Notes: generated by a model from the sequence alone, not told the origin. 64,000 bases of DNA from Methylobacterium sp. Leaf104 (GCF_001422885.1 NZ_LMMZ01000040.1:62001-126000), one strand, 5' to 3'; numbered from the stretch's first letter, positions 49,415 to 58,401 are shown. Numbers and translations: made by a program.

Positions 49415-49813
49415 TGTTCAGCTCTGTCCTGCAGCGTGAGGATGCCTGGCAAACGTTCGTCTCGCTGACAGCCATGGTTGCATGCGACATGGTCCGAGGC
49501 GGGTGCGGGCGGACCTTGGCCTTGCTTCCGGAGACCTTGCTTCCGGAAGCGGACGTTCCTCATCCGACCCGAGCCGGAGATTCCAATCGTCGTGGGTGTT
49601 CCCCGAAAGCGGTCGTTCGCCCGGTCCGGTCGATGTGTTGCGCGAGCAACAAGCGAGCTTAAGGAGACCTTCGTTTGCAACAGTTCTAAAAACAGGCTGA
49701 CCGAGCTTCGAAAGGCTACAAACTAGGCTTGTCGAGAGGGGCCATCCACGAACTTGACCGTGTATGTTTCTGGGTTGTAACGGCCGATCGCTGCTCCAAG
49801 TCGGTCTCTGTGC
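49415..49813. other. A/T-richer intergenic region before the TonB receptor
   Basis: About 400 bases contain no convincing gene. CTTGCTTCCGGA occurs twice, 15 bases apart (49521-49532 and 49536-49547). AGCGGACGTTC (49548-49558) and AGCGGTCGTTC (49608-49618) lie close by, and the first recurs at 52143-52153 beyond the receptor. A single TTCTAAAA at 49684 is half of an Irr-type iron-control element at best. These look like decayed remnants. Confidence 0.45.
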
Positions 49814-51994
49814 GTGATTGCGTCAAAGATAAATTTTAAAAGCAATGGGGTCCTCGCCGTATCGGTGGCCGTTGCAGTCATAGGGCAGTCAGGCTCTTTC
49901 GTGAGCTTCGGACCGAGCCCCGCCTTGGCCCAGGTTGCGGCCGACGCATCGCAAGAGGTGCAACTCGACGAATTGTCTGTGGCCGGCAACGGCAGTCCCG
50001 CCAATGGGCCGGCCAACAGGACGGATGGCTACCTCGCCAAGGGTAGTGTCAGTGCCACGCGAACCGATACACCGCTGCGCGAAGTGCCCCAGACGGTGGT
50101 TGTCGTGCCGGATAGGGTTCTTCAGGACGCCGCCGCGACGCGGGTCGACACCGCCCTCGACCTTGCCGGCGTCGGCCGCGCCAACAATTTCGGAGGCCTT
50201 GGCCTGACGGAGTTCACCATCCGCGGCTTCAACACGGGCGAGTACTACCGCAACGGGTTCCCGATCAACCGGGGCTATCCGCCCTCGCCGGACGTGGTCT
50301 CCATCGAGCGGATCGAGGTGCTGAAAGGCCCCTCGGCCTTCCTCTACGGCCGCGGCGACCCGGGCGGGACCTTCAACATCGTCACCAAGCAGCCATTGGC
50401 CGAGCGTGCCCTCGCAATCGGCACGCAGTTCGGTAGCTTCAACCAGAAGCGCAGCACCTTCGACGCAACCGGCGCCCTCGACGAGGATGGCCGAGTACTC
50501 GCTCGCGTCACGGGCGCCGTCGAGGACAACGGCAGCTTCCGCGACTTCGTGCACGGAGACCGCTTCTACATTGCCCCGGTCGTCGCCTGGAAGCCGACAG
50601 CCGACACCACGATCACCCTAGAGGGGGAGTTCGCAAGCACCGCAGCGACCTTCGACCGAGGCGTCGTACCGATCTCCGGTAACATTCGCGCCTTGCCCCG
50701 CAACCGCTTCATCGGCGAGCCCGACATCCCGCCGGTGCGCAACAACAACGCCCTCGGCCAACTCCGCATCGAGCACAAGCTCGATCAGAACTGGGTGGTA
50801 ACTGCCGGCGTCCAGGCGCTAGGTGGTCGCCTCTTCGGCGATGGCGTAGGCGCAATGAACGTCCTCAGCGACGGACGCACCCTGCGCCGAACGTTCGAGC
50901 GTCGAGACCTGAACTGGTCTGACCTCGACCTCCAACTCAATCTTGCGGGCAAGTTCGAGACCGGCCCCTTCCGTCATACCCTGCTCACGGGCTTCGAGTA
51001 CGACACGTACCGGTACCGGGAGGTCTTCAGCCGCTCGAACGCAAACCTCTTCCCGTTCACTCTCGACCTTCTCGCGCCCCGCTACGGACAATCCGCCCAG
51101 CCGCCTCTCGCCGCGATCACCAACTTCCTGCAGAACACCGAGAGCTTTGGCGGCTACGTCCAGGACCAGATCGACCTCACACAGCGCCTCCATGCCCTTC
51201 TGGGCGTACGGGTGGAGAACCTCGGCCTCGTCTCAACCGACTACCGCACCGGTCGCACCACGAGCTTGCACGACACGGTCGCGACGCCGCGCTTTGGCCT
51301 CACCTACGACCTCACCGACGAGGTCTCGGTCTATGGCAGCTACGGCCGCTCCTTCTTGCCCAATACCGGTACGGATCGCTCGGGACGGCCGTTTGCCTTC
51401 CAGCAGGGCGAGGGCTACGAGGTCGGCACCAAGGTCAGCCTGCTCGACGGGCAACTGAGCGCCACTGCGGCTTTGTTCGACATCCGGCGCACCAACGTCC
51501 TCACGGCCGATCCGATCGATCCGAACTTCAGCGTTGCGGCCGGCGAGGTGCGCAGCCAGGGCTTCGACCTGACCGTCGCCGGCTATCTGGCGCCTGGCTG
51601 GCGGGTGATCGGCACCTACACCCATGCCGATGCTGCTGTAAGCCGCGACAACACTCTGCCGGTGGGTACGCGGATCGCCAACATCCCTGCCGACACCCTT
51701 GCCCTTCAGAGCGTCTACGAGTTTCAGGGGGCGGAGTTGCGCGGCCTCGGCCTCGGCGGAGGCGTAACTCATGTCGGTCAGCGCGTGGCTGGGACCGCTC
51801 TCTCGACCTTCCGCCTGCCGGACTACACGGTCTTCAACCTGATCTCGTACTATTGGATCACCCCGCAGGTGCGGCTTTACCTCAACGTCGACAACTTACT
51901 CGACACGACCTACTACGACCGCGCCTTCCAGAACCGCTACGCTACACCGGGCGTCCCACGGACGATCCTGGGTGGGGTCGCAGCACGATTTTGA
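49814..51994 (+). CDS. TonB-dependent siderophore receptor
   Basis: The 726-residue outer-membrane receptor imports ferric siderophores using energy from TonB. It has a signal peptide ending ALAQ, a TonB-box-like motif (EVQLDELSV, about 47-55), a plug domain (REVPQTVVVVPDRVLQD, IRGFNTGEYYRNGFPI, VLKGPSAFLYGRGDPGGTFNIVTK) and a 22-strand barrel with the C-terminal motif ending in Phe. It is of the FhuA/FpvA type; the siderophore cannot be named. The only in-frame start after an upstream stop is GTG at 49814, with no clear ribosome site. Codon choice is less GC-biased than that of the neighbouring flagellar genes. No TonB or transport partners are adjacent. Confidence 0.92.
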   Translation: MIASKINFKSNGVLAVSVAVAVIGQSGSFVSFGPSPALAQVAADASQEVQLDELSVAGNGSPANGPANRTDGYLAKGSVSATRTDTPLREVPQTVVVVPDRVLQDAAATRVDTALDLAGVGRANNFGGLGLTEFTIRGFNTGEYYRNGFPINRGYPPSPDVVSIERIEVLKGPSAFLYGRGDPGGTFNIVTKQPLAERALAIGTQFGSFNQKRSTFDATGALDEDGRVLARVTGAVEDNGSFRDFVHGDRFYIAPVVAWKPTADTTITLEGEFASTAATFDRGVVPISGNIRALPRNRFIGEPDIPPVRNNNALGQLRIEHKLDQNWVVTAGVQALGGRLFGDGVGAMNVLSDGRTLRRTFERRDLNWSDLDLQLNLAGKFETGPFRHTLLTGFEYDTYRYREVFSRSNANLFPFTLDLLAPRYGQSAQPPLAAITNFLQNTESFGGYVQDQIDLTQRLHALLGVRVENLGLVSTDYRTGRTTSLHDTVATPRFGLTYDLTDEVSVYGSYGRSFLPNTGTDRSGRPFAFQQGEGYEVGTKVSLLDGQLSATAALFDIRRTNVLTADPIDPNFSVAAGEVRSQGFDLTVAGYLAPGWRVIGTYTHADAAVSRDNTLPVGTRIANIPADTLALQSVYEFQGAELRGLGLGGGVTHVGQRVAGTALSTFRLPDYTVFNLISYYWITPQVRLYLNVDNLLDTTYYDRAFQNRYATPGVPRTILGGVAARF

Positions 51995-52525
51995 TAGTCG
52001 TCGCTGCAGCGAAGGGGAGAGGTCCGGAGTGGATCACCGCCTGTGAGGAAGATGCGTGCGCTCTAACGTTTGCGCTGCTCCAAAGCGGACTGGGGAAATC
52101 CACCCGACCCAATCGTTCGAAGCGACGGCTCGAGAACTTGAGAGCGGACGTTCACACAATGCGCAAAGGGCCGAGAACAACCTGAACGATGTGCCTTTTA
52201 CCCCATCGTCTTCCCGGCACCCAGAAGTTCGCCTTGCGTCACCGAATGTTGCCAGGCCCGAACCTGCCGGGAAAAGGCGACCGGATTCGTCATGTCGGAG
52301 AAACCCGAGCGGTCGGCAGGGCCGATACACGCGGGGCTAACCTCGAACAGGGTCCAGGCCGCGGACAGGTCGTGTCTGGCCAAACCTGACCCCGTGCTCG
52401 CGTACGGGTCACCGCCCGTTCGCGACCTCCGTCCGGAAGCCCGCACGCATCCCGCCCCCCGTCAGCCTCGGACAAGATAGTCGCCCTAAAGCTCCGGTCA
52501 TGAACGATTGGGACCGGAGCCGGCC
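51995..52525. other. Non-coding stretch between the TonB receptor and flgB
   Basis: This 531-base region has no recognisable gene; short frames on both strands lack family features. It contains AGCGGACGTTC at 52143-52153, matching the copy before the receptor gene. At 52464-52488 the flagellar upstream element appears again: AGCCT, CAAG, TCG and CCTA at the same offsets as in the copy at 28862. That site is 38 bases before flgB and probably marks its promoter. Confidence 0.55.
52464..52488 (+). promoter_or_regulatory. Flagellar upstream element before flgB
   Basis: AGCCT (52464), CAAG (52473), TCG (52481) and CCTA (52485) have the same spacing as at 28862-28886. The central GCC bases are not conserved. 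It is 38 bases before the flgB start. Confidence 0.45.
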
Positions 52526-52912
52526 GTGACAGGCGTCTACCTCTTCGACCTGGCCTCGCAGCAGGCGCGCTACCTCGCGGTGCGGCAGGCGACCATCGCG
52601 AGCAACGTCGCGAACGCCAACACGCCCGACTACAAGGCGCGGGACGTGGTGCCCTTCTCCGAGGTGATGGCGCGCACGGCCTCCATGGGCATGACCATGA
52701 CGGAGAGCGCCCACGTCACTTCCGGCGAGGGCCGCATCCCGGTCAAGCCGGTGACCGCCGGGGAGGCCTGGGACGCGCTCTCGACCTCGAGCTCGGTGAG
52801 CCTGGAGCAGGAGATGCTCAAGGCCGGCACGGTCAGCCGCGAGCACAACCTCAACATGGGCATCGTCAAGGCCTTCGACCGGATGCTCAAGGCGGCGGTG
52901 CGGGGCAGCTGA
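52526..52912 (+). CDS. flgB: Flagellar proximal rod protein FlgB
   Basis: FlgB is the innermost rod protein and contacts the MS ring and FliE. The 128-residue protein has the typical N-terminal motif (ARYLAVRQATIASNVANANTPDYKARD) and the C-terminal helix (EHNLNMGIVKAFDRMLKAA). The start is GTG at 52526 behind GGACCGGAG; a TTG at 52508 would add six residues. It heads the long rod/ring operon, and its stop shares one base with the flgC start. A copy of the flagellar upstream element precedes it. Confidence 0.93.
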   Translation: MTGVYLFDLASQQARYLAVRQATIASNVANANTPDYKARDVVPFSEVMARTASMGMTMTESAHVTSGEGRIPVKPVTAGEAWDALSTSSSVSLEQEMLKAGTVSREHNLNMGIVKAFDRMLKAAVRGS

Positions 52913-53328
52913 TGATCGACCCGCTCACCGCCTCCACCCGTCTCGCCTCCGCCGGCATGGAGGCGCAGTCCCTGCGCCTGCGCATCGCCGCCGAGAACGT
53001 CGCCAACGCGCAATCGGTGGGCGACGCCCCCGGGGCGGACCCCTATGCCCGCAAGACCGTGACCTTCCGGTCCGCCCTGGACCGGGCGGCCGGCGGCCCC
53101 AGCGTGGCCCTGCGCCGGATCGGCACCGACGACGCGCCCTTCCGCGTCGAGCGCGACCCCGGCAACCCGGCGGCCGATGCCGAGGGCAACGTGAAGATGC
53201 CCAACGTCAACGTGCTGGTGGAGATGGCCGACATCCGCGAGGCCAACCGCTCCTACGAAGCCAACGTCCAGGTGATCAAGCAGGCCCGCGCCATGGTCGC
53301 CAGCGTCATCGACCTCCTGAGGACCTGA
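52912..53328 (+). CDS. flgC: Flagellar proximal rod protein FlgC
   Basis: FlgC forms the rod together with FlgB and FlgF. The 138-residue protein shows MEAQSLRLRIAAENVANAQSV near the N terminus, PYARKTVTFRS in the middle and the C-terminal helix NVLVEMADIREANRSYEANVQVIKQA, the usual family pattern. It starts with the ATG that shares one base with the flgB stop (TGATG) and is followed nine bases later by fliE. It is exported by the flagellar apparatus and so has no cleavable signal. Confidence 0.94.
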   Translation: MIDPLTASTRLASAGMEAQSLRLRIAAENVANAQSVGDAPGADPYARKTVTFRSALDRAAGGPSVALRRIGTDDAPFRVERDPGNPAADAEGNVKMPNVNVLVEMADIREANRSYEANVQVIKQARAMVASVIDLLRT

Positions 53329-53337
53329 GACTGAGCG

Positions 53338-53682
53338 ATGATCGAAGCCCTCACCTCGCTCGCCGCCTTCGACCGGGCCGCCGGCATCACCCGCACCGAC
53401 AGCGCCGCGCCCCTGGCGCGCACCAGCTTCCCCGTGCTGCCGGCGGCCTCCACGGCCGCGCCCGGCACGGATTTCGGCGACGTCATGGCCCAGCTCGCCG
53501 GGGGCCTGCGCACCTCCCTGCGCACCGGCGAGGCCGCCGCCATCTCGGGCATCCAGGGCAAGGCCTCGACGCAGCAGGTGGTCGAGGCGGTGATGTCCGC
53601 CGAGCAGAGCCTGCAGACCGCCATCGCCGTCCGGGACAAGGTGGTCGCCGCCTATCTCGAACTCAGCCGCATGCCGATCTGA
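53338..53682 (+). CDS. fliE: Hook-basal body junction protein FliE
   Basis: FliE links the MS ring (FliF) to the rod. At 114 residues it has the family length and C-terminal signature: FGDVMAQLAGGLRTSLRTGEAAAISGIQGKA and QQVVEAVMSAEQSLQTAIAVRDKVVAAYLELSRMPI. The N-terminal 45 residues are Ala/Pro-rich and variable, as in other members. The gene lies nine bases after flgC and 39 before flgG, in the order typical of alphaproteobacteria. Confidence 0.92.
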   Translation: MIEALTSLAAFDRAAGITRTDSAAPLARTSFPVLPAASTAAPGTDFGDVMAQLAGGLRTSLRTGEAAAISGIQGKASTQQVVEAVMSAEQSLQTAIAVRDKVVAAYLELSRMPI

Positions 53683-53721
53683 CCTTCGGCCGATCCGACG
53701 AACCGACGGGACCGTGACACC

Positions 53722-54510
53722 ATGAGAGCGCTCGCCATCGCGGCCACGGGCATGAACGCCCAGCAGATGAACCTCGAGGTCATCGCCAACAACATCGCCA
53801 ACCTGAACACCACCGGCTTCAAGGGCGCCCGGGCCGAGTTCACCGACCTGCTCTACCAGGCCGAGCGCCAGCAGGGCGTGCCGAACCAGGCCGGCCAGGA
53901 GCCGGTGCCCGAGGGCGCGATGCTCGGCCTCGGCGTGCGCACCGCCGCCATCCGCAACCTGCACCGGCAGGGGCCGCTCGCCAACACCGCCAACCAGCTC
54001 GACCTGGCGGTGAACGGCCGGGGCTACTTCCAGATCACCAACCCCAACGGCGAGATCAACTACACCCGCGCCGGCGCCTTCAACCGCAACAACACCGGCC
54101 AGATCGTCACCCTGGAGGGCTACGCCCTCGACCCGGCGATCCTGATCCCCAACGGCGCCGTCGACGTGGTGATCAACCAGTCGGGCCAGGTCTTCGCCAA
54201 GGTGGACGGGCAGGTGCAGGCGCAGAATCTCGGCCAGATCACGCTGGCCAACTTCGCCAACGATGCCGGCCTGGAGCCCCTCGGCAACGGCCTCTACCGC
54301 GAGACCGCGGCCTCCGGCGCCCCCGTCACCGGCGTGCCCGGCGACCCGAGCTTCGGCAAGCTGCAGCAGGGCTATCTCGAGAGCTCGAACGTCGATCCCG
54401 TCAAGGAGATCACCAACATGATCACGGCCCAGCGCGCCTTCGAGATGAACTCGAAGGTGATCCAGGCCGCCGACGAGATGGCCGGCACGGTCTCCAAGGG
54501 CATCCGCTAG
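53722..54510 (+). CDS. flgG: Flagellar distal rod protein FlgG
   Basis: FlgG makes the distal rod, the drive shaft through the P and L rings. The 262-residue protein is a close family match: MRALAIAATGMNAQQMNLEVIANNIANLNTTGFKGARAEFTDLLYQ in outline, QGPLANTANQLDLAVNGRGYFQI, and the C-terminal VDPVKEITNMITAQRAFEMNSKVIQAADEM. The start is the ATG at 53722. The last codons and the TAG stop lie inside a 19-base tandem duplication. The gap to flgA (164 bases) is otherwise empty. Confidence 0.96.
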   Translation: MRALAIAATGMNAQQMNLEVIANNIANLNTTGFKGARAEFTDLLYQAERQQGVPNQAGQEPVPEGAMLGLGVRTAAIRNLHRQGPLANTANQLDLAVNGRGYFQITNPNGEINYTRAGAFNRNNTGQIVTLEGYALDPAILIPNGAVDVVINQSGQVFAKVDGQVQAQNLGQITLANFANDAGLEPLGNGLYRETAASGAPVTGVPGDPSFGKLQQGYLESSNVDPVKEITNMITAQRAFEMNSKVIQAADEMAGTVSKGIR

Positions 54511-54551
54511 TCCGAAGGGCATCCGCTCGTCCGAGGGGCTCCGCTGAGCCG
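54496..54551 (+). repeat. 19-bp tandem duplication across the flgG stop codon
   Basis: The unit AAGGGCATCCGCTNGTCCG occurs at 54496-54514 (with the TAG stop) and again at 54515-54533, differing at one base; a degenerate third copy follows to about 54551. The second copy has CTCG where the first has CTAG. The shift of 19 bases changes frame, so it does not extend the protein. It looks like a recent slippage event. Confidence 0.75.
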
Positions 54552-54674
54552 GATCGGCGGCGGCGCCCGACCTCGACATCCCCGACCTCCGCGCGGCGGC
54601 GACGGGCGGCACCGGCTCCCCGCCGGCGGCCGCGGCCGCCCGTCCGGGCCTCCTTCCAAGGGCGCGACCACCTC

Positions 54675-55157
54675 ATGGGCACTCACCTTCCGGGCTCCTC
54701 CCTGCGCAGCCGGTGCCGCCTGGCGGCCCTCGGCCTCGCGCTGCTGGCCGGGCCGGCCGCCGCCGAGGACCTGCTGCTGCCGGTGCCGACGGTGACGATC
54801 TATCCCGGCGACACGATCAAGGCCGCGATGCTGCGGGTCCAGGCCTATCCGGACACGTTCAAGGCGCGCACCGCCGTGGTCGACGCGCCGATGGCCATCG
54901 TCGGCCGGGTCGCGCGGCGGATGCTGCTGCCGGGCGAGCCGGTGCCGGTCAACGCCATCGACGACCCGCGCCTCGTCAGCCGGGGCACGCCGACGCAGAT
55001 CGTGTTCGAGGAGCAGGGCCTGCTCATCACCGCCGTCGGCGCGCCGCTGCAGAACGGCGGCCTCGGCGACGTCATCCGCGTGCGCAACACCGACACCAAC
55101 CGCATCGTGCTGGGCACCGTGATGGCGGACGGGCGAATCCGGACCGGGGACCGCTGA
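54675..55157 (+). CDS. flgA: P-ring assembly chaperone FlgA
   Basis: FlgA is a periplasmic chaperone for FlgI during P-ring formation. The 160-residue protein has a signal peptide (about residues 1-30, LAALGLALLAGPAAAED) and one SAF domain (TIYPGDTIKAAMLRVQAYP, RRMLLPGEPVPVNAIDDPRLVSRGT). It is shorter than the enterobacterial protein, lacking much of the N-terminal half. Its stop shares one base with the flgI start, so client and chaperone are made together. The start is the ATG at 54675. Confidence 0.92.
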   Translation: MGTHLPGSSLRSRCRLAALGLALLAGPAAAEDLLLPVPTVTIYPGDTIKAAMLRVQAYPDTFKARTAVVDAPMAIVGRVARRMLLPGEPVPVNAIDDPRLVSRGTPTQIVFEEQGLLITAVGAPLQNGGLGDVIRVRNTDTNRIVLGTVMADGRIRTGDR

Positions 55158-56260
55158 TGCGCCGTTTCCTGGCGATCCTCGTCTCCCTCGCCCTCGCCCT
55201 GCCGACCCCCGCCCTGGCCGGTACCCGGATCAAGGACATCGCCACCCTGAAGGGCGTGCGCGACAACCAGCTCGTGGGCTACGGCCTCGTCACCGGCCTG
55301 CAGGGCACCGGCGACACCCTGCGCAACGCCCAGTTCACCGAGCAGTCGCTGCAATCGATGCTCGACCGCATGGGCATCAACGTCCGCGACGCGCGCCTGC
55401 GCACCCGCAACGTCGCCGCCGTGATGGTGACCGCCGACCTGCCGCCCTACACCGGCACCGGCTCGCGCATCGACGTCACCGTGACCTCGCTCGGCGACGC
55501 CACCTCGCTCAAGGGCGGCACCCTGCTGATGACGCCGCTGATGGGCGGCGACAGCCTCACCTACGCGGCCGCGCAGGGGCCGCTGGCGGTCTCCGGCTTC
55601 AGCGTCGGCGGCCAGGCCGAGACGGTGACGCAGGGCGTGCCGACCGCCGGGCGCATCCCCAACGGCGCCCTGATCGAGCGCGAGGTGCCGGGCACGTTCC
55701 GCGACCTGCCGGAGCTCGTGTTCGAGCTGAAGAACCCCGACTTCAAGACCGCCACCATGGTGGCCGACGCCATCAACGCCTATGCCCTGGCGCGCTTCAA
55801 CCGCCGGGTCGCCGCCCCGCGCGACCAGCGCGCCATCGCCCTGATGCGCCCGCACAACATCGCCCAGACCCGGTTCGTGGCCGAGATCGGCGACCTCACC
55901 ATCAACCCCGACACCCCGGCCCGGGTCGTCGTCGACCAGCGCACCGGCACGGTGGTGATCGGCCGCAACGTCCAGATCTCCACCGTGGCGGTGACGCACG
56001 GCAATCTCACGGTGCGGGTCACCGAGGCGCCGGAGGTCTCGCAGCCGGCCCCGTTCTCCAACGGGCAGACGGCGGTGGTCCCGCGCACGGAGGTGGCGGT
56101 CAACGAGCAGGCCGGCCGGATGGCGATCATCGGCGGCTCGGATCTCCAGACCCTGGTGCGCGGCCTCAACAATGTCGGGCTGAAGCCCAGCGACATCATC
56201 TCGATCCTGCAGGCGGTGAAGACCTCCGGGGCGCTCCAGGCGGAGCTGGTGGTGCAATGA
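55157..56260 (+). CDS. flgI: Flagellar P-ring protein FlgI
   Basis: FlgI forms the ring around the rod at the peptidoglycan layer. The 367-residue protein starts with a Sec signal (MRRFLAILVSLALALPTPALA) and matches the family throughout: TRIKDIATLKGVRDNQLVGYGLV, GTGDTLRNAQFTEQSLQSML, PPYTGTGSRIDVTVTSLGDATSLKGGTLL, and the C-terminal DLQTLVRGLNNVGLKPSDIISILQAVK. The ATG shares one base with the flgA stop. The stop overlaps the motE start by four bases (ATGA). Confidence 0.96.
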   Translation: MRRFLAILVSLALALPTPALAGTRIKDIATLKGVRDNQLVGYGLVTGLQGTGDTLRNAQFTEQSLQSMLDRMGINVRDARLRTRNVAAVMVTADLPPYTGTGSRIDVTVTSLGDATSLKGGTLLMTPLMGGDSLTYAAAQGPLAVSGFSVGGQAETVTQGVPTAGRIPNGALIEREVPGTFRDLPELVFELKNPDFKTATMVADAINAYALARFNRRVAAPRDQRAIALMRPHNIAQTRFVAEIGDLTINPDTPARVVVDQRTGTVVIGRNVQISTVAVTHGNLTVRVTEAPEVSQPAPFSNGQTAVVPRTEVAVNEQAGRMAIIGGSDLQTLVRGLNNVGLKPSDIISILQAVKTSGALQAELVVQ

Positions 56261-57114
56261 GCGCGACGAACGGCCTTCCGCTGCCGGGCGAGCCGGCCCG
56301 TCTCGTGGTCCAGAGCCGTCCGCCGGCGGGGCCCGGGCGCTGGCTCGCGCTGATGGCCCTGCGGGTGCTGCTCTTCGTCGGCGCCCTGGCCCTCGCCTCG
56401 TTCGGCCTCGGCCCGGCCCGCGCCGTCGAGGGCGGCCGGCCCGCGATCTCGGGGCTGAACCCGGGGCCGTTCCCGAAAGCCGCCCCGAAGCCGGCGGCCC
56501 CCCGCCTCGCCGTCGCGGCCAAGCCGGTGACGGATCCCGCCGTCACGGTGGTGTCCCAGCCGATCGAGACCACGGGGGCGATCGACGCCAAGGGTCCGGA
56601 GGCCAAGGGTCCGGAGGCGCAGGTCGCCGAGGTCCGGGCACCCGAGGCGGAACTGGCCAAGCCCGATGTGGCGAAGCCCGCACCGAAGCCGCCGGCCTAT
56701 TGCGCCAGCATCGCGGATGCCGCCGCCGATGCCCGCTTCGCCTGGCAGAAGGAGCAGCTGGCCGCCCTGGAGAAGCAGGTCGAGGAGCGGATCGCCGCCC
56801 TGGAGGCCAAGCGCGCCGAGTACGAGACCTGGCTCGCCCGCCGCGACGCCTTCCTGGCCAAGGCCGACGAGGGCGTGGTCGCGATCTACACCAAGATGCG
56901 GGCCGATGCCGCCGCGCTCCAGCTCGCCAACATGCCCGACGAGGGCGCCGCCGCGATCCTGACCAAGCTCAACGCCCGCACGGCGAGCGCGATCCTGAGC
57001 GAGATGGAGGCCGCGCGCGCCGCGCAGCTGGCCCGCATGATGACCGAGATGGGCAAGACCGGCGCGGCCAAGGCCGACCCGGCCAAGAAGCCCCGCACGA
57101 GCGAGAAATCCTGA
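56257..57114 (+). CDS. motE: MotE-family periplasmic motility protein
   Basis: In Sinorhizobium MotE is a periplasmic chaperone for MotC. The 285-residue protein has a membrane or signal segment near residues 25-50 (ALMALRVLLFVGALALASFG), a long Pro/Ala-rich linker, a coiled coil (FAWQKEQLAALEKQVEERIAALEAKRAEYE), and the MgtE-N-like end (MRADAAALQLANMPDEGAAAILTKLN, ILSEMEAARAAQLARMM). The order flgI-motE-flgH is the rhizobial one. It overlaps flgI by four bases and shares one base with flgH. A motC-like gene starts at 63936, consistent with this role. Confidence 0.87.
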   Translation: MSATNGLPLPGEPARLVVQSRPPAGPGRWLALMALRVLLFVGALALASFGLGPARAVEGGRPAISGLNPGPFPKAAPKPAAPRLAVAAKPVTDPAVTVVSQPIETTGAIDAKGPEAKGPEAQVAEVRAPEAELAKPDVAKPAPKPPAYCASIADAAADARFAWQKEQLAALEKQVEERIAALEAKRAEYETWLARRDAFLAKADEGVVAIYTKMRADAAALQLANMPDEGAAAILTKLNARTASAILSEMEAARAAQLARMMTEMGKTGAAKADPAKKPRTSEKS

Positions 57115-57830
57115 TGTCTTCCAACACGTTCCGGGCCGGCCTGATCCTGGCGCTGGCGGCGCCCGCCCTCGGCGCCTGCAACACCCCGGTCGACCGGATC
57201 GGCCAGGCGCCGCTGCTGACCCCGATCGGCACCGGCCTGCAGCCGCCCCGCGAGGCGCTGCCGACCACCTACGGCTCCCTCGGGCGCCGCACCTACCACT
57301 CGACCTGGGCCCCGGGCAGCGCCGAGATGTTCCAGGATCCGCGCGCCCGCAACATCGGCGACGTGATCACGGTCTCGATCCTGATCGACGACAAGGCGCA
57401 GTTCGGAAATTCGAGCGACCGCTCGCGCAGCCAGAAGTCGGGCCTGGGCTTCGATTTCGGCTACGGCGTCTCGGGCCTGAAGGATTCCGCCACCGCCGAT
57501 ACCGGCATCCGCTCCTCCACCGAGACCAAGGGGGCGGGCAACATCGACCGCTCGGAGGTGCTGCGCCTGCAGGTCGCCGCCATCGTCACCGAGCAGATGC
57601 CCAACGGCAACGTCGTGATCAGCGGCTCGCAGGAGGTGCGGGTCAACAACGAGGTCCGCGTCCTCACCGTGGCGGGCATCGTCCGGCCGCGCGACATCTC
57701 GCGCAAGAACACCATCGACTACGACAAGATCGCCGAGGCGCGCATCTCCTATGGCGGGCGCGGCCGCATCTCCGACGTGCAGGCGCCGACCTTCGGCCAG
57801 CAGGTCTTCGAGACCCTGGCGCCGTTCTGA
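57114..57830 (+). CDS. flgH: Flagellar L-ring lipoprotein FlgH
   Basis: FlgH forms the outer-membrane ring. The 238-residue protein has a lipoprotein signal with lipobox LGAC (Cys24) and the family core: MFQDPRARNIGDVITVSILIDDKAQ, RLQVAAIVTEQMPNGNVVISGSQEVRVNNEVRVLTVAGIVRPRDI in outline, and YDKIAEARISYGGRGRIS near the C terminus. The ATG shares one base with the motE stop. fliL follows after 24 bases. Confidence 0.96.
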   Translation: MSSNTFRAGLILALAAPALGACNTPVDRIGQAPLLTPIGTGLQPPREALPTTYGSLGRRTYHSTWAPGSAEMFQDPRARNIGDVITVSILIDDKAQFGNSSDRSRSQKSGLGFDFGYGVSGLKDSATADTGIRSSTETKGAGNIDRSEVLRLQVAAIVTEQMPNGNVVISGSQEVRVNNEVRVLTVAGIVRPRDISRKNTIDYDKIAEARISYGGRGRISDVQAPTFGQQVFETLAPF

Positions 57831-57854
57831 GACCTCGCGAGCGGGAGCGGAGCC

Positions 57855-58355
57855 ATGGCGGCCAAGACCGGCGACAAGGCCGACGACAAGAAGACGGGCG
57901 GCGGCAAGGGCTGGATCCTGGCGCTCGCCCTGACCAGCCTGGTCGCCATCGGCACCGGCGGCGGCCTGGGCATGTACCTCCTCTCCACCGTCGAGAAGGC
58001 GGTGGACGTCAAGAAGAAGGACGAGGAGGACAAGGCGGTCAAGGTGCTGAAGTACACCGGCGATCTCGCCCTGCGCAGCGTCGGCTCGGTGGTGACCAAC
58101 CTCGCCGACACCAACGACGCCTGGATCCGCCTCGAATCCTCGGTGGTGTTCAAGACCGGCGCCGTGCCGAACCCGGACGTGGCCTTGGCCGAGATCCGCT
58201 CCGACATCGTCGCCTACCTGCGCACCGTCTCCCTCAAGCAGCTCGAGGGCGCCAGCGGGCTGCAGCACCTGCGCGAGGACCTCAACGAACGGGTGGCCCT
58301 GCGCACCAAGGGGCAGGTGCGCGAGCTGATCGTCGAGATGCTGGTGGTGCAGTAG
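57855..58355 (+). CDS. fliL: Flagellar basal body-associated protein FliL
   Basis: FliL surrounds or stabilises the stator units and influences torque. The 166-residue protein has a Lys-rich cytosolic start (KTGDKADDKKTGGGKG), one transmembrane helix (about 20-42) and a periplasmic domain ending LREDLNERVALRTKGQVRELIVEMLVVQ, as in the family. The start is the ATG at 57855 behind GCGGAG. It sits between flgH and fliP as in many relatives. A second possible FliL-like protein is encoded at 44848. Confidence 0.9.
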   Translation: MAAKTGDKADDKKTGGGKGWILALALTSLVAIGTGGGLGMYLLSTVEKAVDVKKKDEEDKAVKVLKYTGDLALRSVGSVVTNLADTNDAWIRLESSVVFKTGAVPNPDVALAEIRSDIVAYLRTVSLKQLEGASGLQHLREDLNERVALRTKGQVRELIVEMLVVQ

Positions 58356-58401
58356 GGCGCCGTCGCCGGAGCCCCGTCCCCCTCGGCTGCTGGGAAGAAC
58401 C

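Noticed and set aside
49684..49691. TTCTAAAA as an iron-control (Irr) box before the TonB receptor
   Set aside because: Only half of the expected symmetric element is present; too weak to annotate as a regulatory site.
52292..52480. Short + strand frame between the TonB receptor and flgB
   Set aside because: Pro/Arg-rich composition, no ribosome site and no family features; it also runs into the probable flgB promoter.
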